Shown piece after piece: positions 23,101 through 35,100 of a stretch of DNA of 64,000 bases; the stretch's first letter is position 1; each line of letters opens with the position of its first letter. The translations under genes and the position numbers were made by a program. Below the pieces are notes generated by a model. That model saw nothing but the letters and a program-made list of their open reading frames with translations, did not search any database and was not told where the DNA came from. This DNA is from Zygaena filipendulae (Eukaryota; Arthropoda; Insecta; Lepidoptera; Zygaenidae). Location: positions 2,200,001 to 2,264,000 of the forward strand of contig OU015650.1 in the NCBI GenBank assembly GCA_907165275.2. Direction: 5' to 3'.

Positions 23101-26100
23101 CGCGAAAGCCAAGCACCTACTGGCGCCTACGCAGGCTGGCGCTCTCTCTTTTCTAGATGCAGATATACGCCCACCTACAAATTGGGACCACGTCAGCTCA
23201 GCCTTAAATATTTTTCTGATAATGACGTGCCTCTTTTGACAGAGAATAGGCTAGTTTCCTGGGTAAAAAAAATCGAAAGTCTATTTAGTCCGTCAGTTAG
23301 ATAATAAAAAATAAAACACACGTATTTTTTGCTTTTTTAAAATAATGGAAATATGCATAGATAAAGCGCATTAAAGTTTAGGGTGGGGGACTCGTGATGT
23401 CACAGCTCGCTATAACGTGCGAACAAACTGTAGCGAGGCGTGACGTCGTGTGAAATTTCGACTTGATATATCTCCGTTATTTTTTGGTTACATAAAAAAT
23501 AAAAAATACGTGTCCAATATTTTTTAATAATCTACAAAACGGACTAAAAAAAAATATTTAGGAAACTAGCCTCTCTGTTATAAAAGGGATGTTGACGACT
23601 TTTGAAAATCAAAATTCTGTCAGAAAATATGATAAAAAAATTATAGACACGTATTTTTGCTTTTTCAAATTAATGAAAATATATACAGAGATAAAGCGCA
23701 TTAAAGTTAAGATGGGGGCTCGTGACGTCATTAACCGCTATAAGCCCCCATACAAACTGCACCGGACAGTGACGTCAAGCGAAATTTCAACTCAATGTAT
23801 CGCCGCCATTTTTTAATTACGTAAAAAATACGTGTCCAATATTTTTTATTAATCTACAAGACGGACTCAAGTAAAAAAAAGTCTACTAGTATAATTATGA
23901 TAGTGAGACTAATAAAGACCTATATCGTAAATATATTACATAACTATCGCACTTATCTCGAAATAGGTACGGTGAGGCAAAGCTGCAGCAACACCTTGGT
24001 TGTGACTTTTCGTCATCAATGGAAATGATAGTCTTCAGTAATATTGTTATAAAATTTTCATGTGACACGGCTCATGACTAAAGTTACCAACCCTCCCGGA
24101 ACGCCCAGGAGACTTCGTATATTATTTTCAACCTCCTGAGCACCTAGCCCGCATTACATTCTTCGGTTTTTGTTGGATTTTTTAAATTAATTTTTGTTTT
24201 TATTAATAAATAAATAATTAGCTGACCTGCCGCCCGCTCTATGTACCTACTTCAAAAAGGATAACTATCTATCATCACGAGTAGTAAAAATTCGCTTCAA
24301 AAAATTATAATTTTAGCTAATTGGGTATTCTCCAGGGTATGAAACTCGAAATTCTAATTAGTCCGTCAGTTATAAAATAAAAAAATAATAGACACGTATT
24401 TTTTGCTTTTTTAAATTAATGAAAATAAACATAGATAAAGCGAATTACAGTTTAGGGTGGGGGACTCGTGACGTCAATATTCAGTATAATAAGCCCCCTG
24501 CCTTAGACAAACTGCACCGCGGGTTGTGACGTCACGCGAAATTTCAACTCAATGTATCGCCGTTACTTTTTGATCACGTAAAAAAAGAAAAAATACGTGT
24601 CCAATATTTTTTACTTATCTACACGACGCGATGGACTAAAAAATTTTTTTTTTCAAGTAGTCAATTTACTGACCAAGTGTAGTGTGAACATAATAATAAT
24701 ATTTTTTTTAATAGTTAACTAGTTGTGTGCACATCAGTCTGGAGTAGATACTGAGTCAGCGTGTAGACACGTAGGCCTCCTCCAGTGTTTTCCACATTTT
24801 TCTATCTTCAGCTGTGTTATGTCGTCGGATCATATTTTACATAGTCTTTCTCTTATTGATGCCTTAGAGACCATAATATTTAATATGTACATAATCCTAC
24901 TAATATTATAAACGCGAAAGTTTGTAAGAATGTATGTATGGATGGATGGATGGAAGGATGGATGGATATTTGTTACTCTTTCACGCAAAAAACTACTAGA
25001 TGGATTTAAATGAATCTTTACAATAATATAGCTTATACATCAGATTAACACATAGAGTACTTTTTATCCCGGAATTCCCGCGGGAACTCTGAAATTAACG
25101 CGGGTGAAACCGCGGGGCACAACTAGTACAAACTAATAATAATAGTCATATTTTTTTCTCCAGTCGGACGTGATCACGTTGACGGACAGCAACTTCAAGG
25201 AGCTCGTGCTTGACAGCGAGGACCTGTGGCTGGTGGAGTTCTACGCGCCCTGGTGTGGACACTGCAAGAACTTGGAGCCGCACTGGGCCAAGGCTGCCAC
25301 TGAACTTAAGGGCAAGGTAATAAGACGATACAAATATACAGGGTGTAAAGTTGAACGTGGGACACACATGATGTATTTTAAGCTATTTATGTAACTAAAA
25401 ACATATATGTGTAATACACACCACAGATAAATCACATAGAAAACATTAACGCATCGTGAGTTCAACAGCTGCAATGCAAAGAGGCGTTGAAGGCGCTAAT
25501 TTACGTGAATTTTTTTTTTTCAAAATTTAATTTGTTTTTGTGTTTTTTTTTAGATATTTGCGACGAGAGTCCGTAAACTGTCAGTAACAGACTAAACAGT
25601 AAACAAATCCTCCTTCAATACCTACATCTCTTGTTTAACTTCACACCTTGTATAGATATTTTTCTTTGTTTAACGAACACCTTAAAAAAAAGAAAATTAA
25701 AATATTTTTAACTAGCTGTCCTCCGCGGTTTCACCCGCTGTAGTTTCGGAGTTCCCGCAGGAATTCCAGGATACAATTCACCCTATGCCATTCTATGCCA
25801 ACGTGTATGCAAAATTTCATAATGATCGGTTGAGCCGTTAAGGCGTGAAAGCGTAACAGACAGACAGAGTTACGCATTTATAATGTGAATTATGGATTAC
25901 TAAAAGAAAACTAACGTCACCTCCTCACCTCAGGTGAAAGTGGGCGCTCTGGACGCGACCGTGCACCAGGCGATGGCGTCCCGCTACCAGGTGCAGGGCT
26001 ACCCGACCATCAAGCTGTTCGCGTCGGGCCGCAAGGGCGCCGACTCGGTGGAGGACTACAACGGCGGGCGCACCGCCAGCGACATCGTCGCGTGGGCGCT

Positions 26101-29100
26101 CGACAAGCTGGCCGAGAACATACCCGCTCCGGAAGTGCTGCAGGTAATCTAACTGCTGCTGCTTCGCTGGCGTCGATTTGGCAGTTCGGGACTCCGTGGA
26201 ATCCATTCTTTGCTGACGTTTCCCACCTGTGACTAGTTGTTTTTTGTTTTTAAAAGTTCTTTATTTAATTATATTACAATGTGAACAAATGAACTTATTC
26301 TAAATGTACACGGCATATTGTAAATGTTACGTAGGCAAACAAATGCCTTTCTAAACACATAGAATCAGCAACACATTTTGATTAATAGAAAACAAATTAC
26401 TTACACTCACATAAGTTTGCATAGCAGGTTTGGTAGTTACCCACTAATCACATTAAACAGCTATTTTTAAAAAATTAATTTGCTAATTTAATAATGAAAA
26501 CAAGATAGATTAATTGAAATACCTGTGACTAGTGATGTTCCGAAAATCCGTATCCGCGGATATCCGAGGGTGAACAAAAATCCGCATCCGTTACACTCTT
26601 TTGGCGGATCTTTTTGACGCATCTTTATTAATTTTCAACACATTGATGAAATAAACAAAACAAAAGAAAGACCCGCGCAACGCAAGTCGAAACATCTCTT
26701 GTCACGCAAAGCGTCAAGTGGCGTCAAATATCGTTTCAAGGTCACGCTCACCGACACCAATTGAGTAAAAAAGTTAAGATATGTGTCCGTACCTATCCGT
26801 ATTCGCGGATCTTGACACTAAAAATCCGTATTCGGGTCCATATCCGCGGATATACATTTTTAACGATCCAGCACATCACAGTCAGTGAGTCAGTACTCAG
26901 TAGTGAGCGTTAAGTTAAACTTTGAACTAGAGACCGTAGTCAAGTGCCAAATGGTTGCTTAACTCATCCACGCCCAAACAAAATCTATTCAAAACAATCA
27001 TGAGTGTCAGTAGGTATCTCATGAAAAAAGTCAGAAAATAAATATTTTTTCGAGTTGAAAATAATGTAAAGTTTAAAGTATAAAATTTTAACGTATATTA
27101 AAACTTTCTTTCAGAATACCTTTAACAATATGGCTTTTGACAATGTTATGGTGATAAAACAATTTATAATACTAGTTCACTGATATTTCTTTTTACAATT
27201 TGAAATCACAGAACAGAAAATAACAGATAGAACGGACATCAACTTAGTTTAGTATGTCTTGTCGCCGGGTGATTTTCGCACACGAGACTATTCGTCACGC
27301 ACTAAAACATTCACTAACGTAAAGAAATGCATTAAACGCTTTATGGTTATGTTTTTACTTAGTCACTGTTTTCAAAATTCACAGTTTTGGGAATATTGTG
27401 GTAAATATACTTGGGATGGCAGCAAAAGAAGTTTTGGGCAAGTTAGAGCATTTGCTCTAACATCCTTTGCAACGGTAGCGCCCCTGCGCCTACAATATGT
27501 CCTCTCTAGTTGTTATAATTGCTCTGTGTTTGAAATAGTAGTCTATAACAATATTATGATTAGTAAACTGTAACTAATAACCACCACTGTTAAATATTAA
27601 TTGTTTTATAAATGTTTTGTTTGCTATTAAAGAAATCAAAATATTGACTTTTATATATAGGTACATACCAATGTTATTATTACTTTCATATTATATTATT
27701 TAAGTATGTAGTTTTGTAAATCTAATTTTATGGTTACTGCTTTTATATCGGCGTATGTTTTTACCAATTTTTTTTTAATATAAAATTCAGTTTAGCTACG
27801 CACGTTCTATTGTATTGTGAAACGTGCTAAAACACAGTCATTTTCAGCAGTTCACTCTAGAAACTTTGTATCCAACCTTAGAAAAATCGACAGTATTGAA
27901 GAATTATCGTATAATCGGTTTTAATATGTGACTCTGGAGGAGATTGAATGAAATGTTTATTATCTATACATCTACATATAGTCTATACGTACATACATAT
28001 AAATAAAATTGAAGTGTCTGTTTGTGATACCAAATTAAGAGCTTGTCACTAAATGTATATGAAAGTATATACGTTACTTACATATATTTTTTTTTATTAT
28101 TCTCTGTCGGTCTGTCTGTTTGTTCCAGCTAATCTCTAAAACGGCTGGACCGATTTTAACGGGACTTTACTTGCAGACCGCAGATGTTATCTTAGACTAT
28201 TTTTATAAAAAAAAAATTGTTCCCCCGGGAATTCCGAAACTCGCGCGGGTGAAACCGAGAACCGCGGGGCACAGCTAGTTTATTACTAAGCGTCATGTGT
28301 TAGTTCAGCTGGAAGGCTTGTCCCCCCTAGACAAAAACGCCGATGTTGATGCAAGCCGTCCGCCTGCAGCAGCAGTGTTATATAGTTATATAGTTTCGCT
28401 TGTATGGAGCCGTGCGGTGATGACGTGTCCACTGTCCAGGTGGTGGACGAGGCGACGATGGCGGCGTGCAGCGAGAAGCCGCTGTGCGTGGTGGCCGTGC
28501 TGCCCCACATACTGGACTGCGACGCGGCGTGCCGCGGCGACTACCTCGCCGTGCTGGCGCGCCTCGCCGACAAGTACAAGAGCAAGATGTGGGGGTGAGT
28601 GCGCCCATTCCGCCCCAGCTCAGGCCCACTGTTGGACCTTTAGATCGGTTAAGGAGGCCCATAACACCCAACTGGTTAAGAGAAAAAACGTTGAAAAAAC
28701 ATCCAAACACAACTAAATTAGAATAGATTTATTTATTTAAAACTACATACATTTAAACACAGCTACAATCTATATAAGGTGTGGCAAAATTAGCTTCAAA
28801 TATTAACAGGGTTGAAAGTATACACCTTATAAATATATAAAGATAAAAAAATTTAAACAAAATAAACCAATTAAAAAGAAAATAACTGCGAAGGCGCTCG
28901 CCGCTCAATCGCTTTACACACACATCGCATCTTAAGATCAATGACCTCTATCGGCGCTCGATGATGACCTCTAACTGACCAGCTCCATGCATCGCTCGCT
29001 GTGTGCGTGATCGTGCCTTGTATACGTATTTGTAAGCTACGTATATTGTGTGCCTTGTGAATGTAGTTGTAAGGTTTTTTCAATTATTTTCTTTTCTTCA

Positions 29101-32100
29101 TATTCTGAAAAACTACCGAATTTATAATTTTTTCGCTTATCCTGTTTGTTATAACGTATATCCTGTAAATATTTGCAGTAAATTTTGCCACATCTTATAT
29201 ATAAATGGCTGGACCAGTTTTGCTAGTTCTGTGTTGTTTGTTTGTAATTGTAAGGAGAAGGTTCTTACGAAAGACGTTTGGCGTTCCTGCGGGAATTCAG
29301 AAACTCACGCGGGTAAATGTCGGAAACGGTTGGACCAATTTTGGCGGGATTTACACTGCTAATTAGCTAATGTTATAAGAAGTAAATTAGGCTACTTTGA
29401 GTTACTGCGGCAATTCTGAAACATATTATTGAACTTCATATTAGTGAAAGTTCCATAACCAAATCGCCACGTTTCCCTCCCAAGATGGGTGTGGGCGGAG
29501 GCGGGAGCGCAGCCCGCGCTGGAGGAGGCGCTCGAGCTGGGCGGCTTCGGCTACCCCGCCATGGCGGTCGTGAATGCCAAGAAACTCAAGTTCTCCACGC
29601 TCAGGGGGTCCTTCTCCGAAACTGGCATCAACGAGTTCTTGAGGTGAGTAATATACCATAGTAGTTCGTTCATAGTGTTACTTCAGTTATCCGACGTTGA
29701 TTAGGTAAGCACTTTTGCACTCAGCATGCAAACAGCATGCTAAGTGTAATTAATATTGTTACGTGCTAGGGTTCTTTATTCGGAGTTTAACACTAACTTT
29801 ACAAAAACACTAGGTCTAGGGTTCCTAGGTCTAGGTATCGCAACACTGAAACACTAAACGACAGATCTCGAAGTCCAATAGTCTCGCCAAGGTCGCAGGT
29901 AGTCGCAGGTATCGCTCAAGATTCACTCGTAGTTATCGCCTTGAAAGCTCAAACTGAACTGCCCGTCCGGTTCGGTTGCGCTGTTTATATACCCAACCGA
30001 ACGGGGCTCTAGAATGTTCGAGTTCAATGTGTTTTACTAGCCACTCGGCCGAACGTTTCTAGAATAGAACTTCTATCGACTTCGCTACTCCAATGTGTTT
30101 GCTTTACATTGCGTGTTTTGTATGCATCGCGCGTTTTGCATACATTGCGCGCTATCAATTTAGCTCGACCGCGACACTGCCCCCTTCTTAGAGATGCTCG
30201 TCCCGAGCGTCACTATTGCTGCCTTGATAACGTGCTAAGCGGTCGATGTGCACTATTTTGAAAGCTCCCCTTGGTTGACGTTGAATCCGATACGTCACGT
30301 CATTCATCCGGGTAACAACCTTGTACGGGCCTTCCCATCGAGTCTGTAATTTCGGAGATTTTCCCTTTCGACGGATAGGATTGTGTAGCCATACAAGTGA
30401 TCCCTCCTCAAAACCACTTGTATTCGCCCTCCGGTCATATCTCGTCTTCATGTTCTCGCTTGACTGCAAACCATGCTCCCGAACCAAAGCATAGACGTCT
30501 TGCATCTTCTCCCGTAGATCGGAGACGTAGTCCTGCATCGATTGGGGGTCATCTGGAGGTCCGCCTGTCAGTAGATCCACTGGTAGCCGTAGTTCTCTAC
30601 CGAAGTTCACATACGCTGGGGTCGCCTTCGTGCTCTCATGCTCAGATGTTCTGTAGGCGAGTAGGAACAGCGGTATGAATTTGTCCCAATCTCTCTGGTG
30701 TTTATCAACCAGTTTCGCCAAATTCCTTTCTAGCGTCTGGTTAAACCTCTCCACCATGCCGTCGGACTGAGGGTGATATGGCGTGGTCCTCGTCTTGTGC
30801 ATTCCCAAGATTTTGCACATTTCCTGAAATAGCTGGGATTCGAAGTTCCTTCCTTGATCTGAGTGGATTTCCAAGGGAACACCGAACCGACATATCACTT
30901 CCTCAACCAACTTTGAGGCTACTGTCGCGGCTTCCTGATTAGGTATGGCGAACACTTCCGGCCACTTGGTGAAATAATCCATGACGACCAAGAAGTACTT
31001 GTTCCCTGACTCGGTCACTGGAAAAGGTCCAGCCACGTCAACAGCAATTCTTTCCCAGGGCGCACCAACATTATAGAGTTGGAGGTTTCCGCGGGTCCTA
31101 GTTGACGGACCTTTGACTGCAGCACAAGTGGTACATTTGCGGCACCATTCCTGCACATCCTCTCGACAATGAAGCCAGTAGAATCTTTCCCTCACTTTTG
31201 TTAATGTTCTCTTCACGCCAAGATGTCCACCTGAAACCCCATCATGTATTTCACGAAGAACATCTTTCACCCTGGTCCTTGGAACAACTAACTGAAGGTG
31301 GAACTCTCTGCCGTTAGGTTTCTCCCATTTTCGGTAAAGTATTCCGTTCTGCAGAATAAAGCTGTCCCATTGGGCCCAATAGGCTTTAGTGACAGGGCTA
31401 GTGGGTGCGACCTCAACCCATTTTGGTTTGTCCGCACTACGTTTTTTCCAAGCCACGATGAGTCGAACGTCTTCATCATCTTCCTGAGCTTCTCTCATGG
31501 CTTCATCTTGCCACAGTCCCGAAGGGCTCGTTCTCGTAAGCTTAACAGCCAGTTCTTTCGACTCCTGTTTGACACAATGCTTACAATCCTCCGGGCATGG
31601 CCTTCTTGAGAGGGCGTCAGCGTTGCCATGGGCCTTCCCACTACGGTGTTCGGTGACGAAGTCAAACTCCTGGAGTTGTTCGATCCATCTGGCAACTTGA
31701 CCTTCTGGATTCTTGAACTGAAGTAACCACTTCAAGGCGGCGTGATCAGTGCGAAGTGTAAACTGTCTGCCGATGAGGTATTTGTTGAAGTGTTGCAGCG
31801 TCTTTACTACTGCCAAGAGTTCCCTCCTTGTCACGCAGTAGTTCCGTTCAGGTTTCGACAATGATTTGCTAAAATAAGCAATCACGACTTCTTTATCGCC
31901 TTGTTTTTGAGACAAAACACCACCGATCGCCGTGTTGCTAGCATCTGTGTCGACAATGAACTGGCCGCAAGTCTGAGGGTAACCTAAGATCGGTGTTTCA
32001 CACAAACACTGCCTCAATTTTCGGAAGGATTCTTCGCAGCTTTCGTCCCAACAGAATGGCTGTTTCTCTTCAGTTAGGCGATGCAACGGTTTGGCGATTT

Positions 32101-35100
32101 CAGAAAATCCTCTAACAAATCGCCTGTAGTACGAGCATAGTCCCAGGAACGCTCGCACTTCCGTCTTATCTCTGGGAGTTGGCCACTTCTGTACTGCTTC
32201 AATTTTCTGCGGATCAGTCTGGATTCCCTCGCTGGTGATTACGTGGCCGAGGTAATTGACTTTATTACTGAACAGATGGCACTTCTTCGGGTTCAGTTTT
32301 AAGTTGGCACCTCGTATCTTTCCGAAGACTTGCTCCAAATTCCGCAGGTGATCTTCAAAGTCTCGACCCATGATGATGACGTCATCCAGATAGACTAGGC
32401 AGGCGTCTCCCACTAACCCTGCCAGTACACACTCCATGAGACGCTCAAAGGTAGCTGGCGCGTTGCATAATCCGAAAGGCATAACGTTAAACTGCCATAA
32501 CCCTTTGCCAGTTGTAAATGCTGTCTTCTCTTTGTCTTTCGGATGGATTTCTACCTGCCAATAGCCAGATTTCAGGTCCAAGGTCGAGAACCATTGCATA
32601 CCACTCAGGGTATCCAAGGTATCGTCGATACGTGGTAGTGGATAGCTGTCCTTCTTTGTGACATCATTTAACCGTCGATAATCTACACAGAACCGCATGC
32701 TACCATCTTTCTTCTTCACCAAGACCACAGGCGAACACCACGGGCTTGCGGATGGTTCTATAATCTTATTTCTTCTCATATTCTCTACCATGTCATGAAC
32801 TTCTTTTTCCTTAGCAATCGGAATTCGCCTTGCTCGCTGCCGAATAGGTCTTTCATTCCCGGTGTCGATTCTGTGTTGAACTAACGACGTCCTTCCAAGA
32901 TCTTCTTCCTGGGAGGAGAAGATATCTGCGTAGCGCAGCAGCATTTTCTTAGCTTTGAAGCTCTGCGAATAGGTCAGATTGTTCTTACAGCCGTCAAGAA
33001 GTTCTGTAATAGTAGACCCATTCTTGGTGTTGGACGCATCTGATTCTGCTATCGGCATTGATTGACACTGCTTTACCCAGACAGCTTCCTCGCATTGTCC
33101 AACAACTTCACCCTTATTTAAGGTAACCTCGTGATTCTCCAGATTCACGACTCTTATTACTGCAGTGTTTGTTCCTCTTACAAGGGTCCTTGCTGTCAAG
33201 AGTCTCTGGGTCGACGTTTTGCTTGGTGTATCTTCAATCAACACGCATCTTGGCTTGTTGTTTTTAGCTGATGGCAGCTTCACCTCTACTTGAGTTTGTG
33301 CTCGTCCAGGTATGACAACTTTGTTTAGGCAAGTCACTTTTCCAGTGGGACCTCCAAGTATCAATATCTCCTCGTCGCCACACTTGAAAACGCTGTTAGT
33401 GACGTCAATTCTGCAGTTATGTTTCTTCATGAAGTCCAGGCCCAAAATGCACTCGTCGATAATTTCAGCCACTATGACGTTGTGAGTGTACGGTACTTCT
33501 CCCACATACATTGTGACTGATATTTCCCCCAGGACGGGTATTGGCTGACCGGAGGCGGAAAGAAGCCGACAATCGACCTTCTTGCGTCCCAACGCACCTT
33601 CCACCATGTCCGGCTGAACTATCGTCCTAGAGGCTCCGGTGTCTATCGTCATTTTGCAGTCTTTCCCATTAACCGTGCCGCATATCGATAGACTGTTCCC
33701 ATTGCACGCTTGTGAGATGACCATTGCTGGGGCTTCTTTCATGCCAGCCAGTACCCGCCCCTTAGTCCTGGCTGTTACTCGTTTCCCTGACTCCCGATAG
33801 AGGACGGAGTCTCCTGCCTCTTTGTCAGTTCATCAAGTTGTTTCTGAAGCTTGATGATTTTTTCTGTCACCTCATCCTTCTTCGGGCAGGAAAACTGCAG
33901 GTGGCCTCGTTCACCGCATTTGTAGCACAAGGATCCAGTCTTCTTTAGGGGTGCCTTAATTACCTTAACTTCTTCAGTGACTTCCCGCAGCTTATGCGCA
34001 CGCACATCTCGCCGCACTGCTTCAACTTCCAGGGCATGTGCCAGGGCATCCTTCAGCGAGGCATGATGACGAAGCCCCACTGCAGCCCTTATCTCCATGT
34101 CCCGGATGCCATCGACGAAGGCTTGCAAAATGTTTGCGTCCACCATCTTGGTGTCAACCGTCGGGTGCGCTTTGCGGACAAGCTTCTCGATCTCCAGTGC
34201 CCACTGCTGTAGTCCTTCTCCTGGACGCTGGACTCGATCGCGTAACTGGGCCCGGAACACGTGTTCAAGGTGGCGCTCCCCATATCTGGATTCAAGGGCC
34301 TCCATCAGTTCCTTGAAGCCACTTCCTGAGCTAGGCAGTGCCTCTAAGACAGACAAAGCTGAGCCCCTGAGCGCCACAGTGAGAGCTGTCAGGCTCTGCT
34401 CATCCGTCCACCCATTAGCAGTAGCGACGGTCTGGAACTGCTGCCGATACGCGGGCCAAGACGTAGTTCCGTCGTAAGGTGGCACCTTCACTCTTGGTCC
34501 CTGGACTACGGCGACGGCTCCACTTGATGTGATTCCCGCAGTTTTAAGTCGCAACAATTCTTTTTGCAGTCCAGAGACACCAGTTTCTAATCCTGTGACC
34601 CGCTCCTCGACTACATTCTTCAGTCCAGTAAGATCAGTTTCCAATACTGTGACGCGCCCTCCTACTGAATCGACGTCTTCACGGAGTTGCTTCACTACAT
34701 TGCTGACCTTACCAACGGCCGCCAAAACTGTGTGAAGATTTTGCTGTTGTTCTTCACGATTTTGTTGTTGCTCTTCACGTATGACGTGAAGTAGTTTGGC
34801 GCGCTCCCTTTGATCTTCACGCATCTGGTGCATGCCCTTATTAATGCTCTCGACCATCGCCACCAAGCTCCGTATATCCAGAGTTGGTACGGCCGCTGCT
34901 CGTGCAGTAGTTGTAGTCCGGCCATGGCCGGTGGGCGTGGCCAGATGGGCGGAGTCAGTGGGCGGGGCTTCGACGGTGGGCGGGGCCCAGAGGGCGGGGC
35001 TTAGGGTAGGCGTGGCCACGTGGGTGGCGCCAGGAGGCGTGTCCACTTGACCAGTGGGCGGGGCCTCGGTGGTGGTTGGAGCCAAATGGGCGGGGCCAGT

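Noticed and set aside
26152..26206. Antisense ORFs over the GC-rich PDIA6 and EIF2B4 exons
   Set aside because: They shadow exons supported by splice sites and domain motifs on the other strand.
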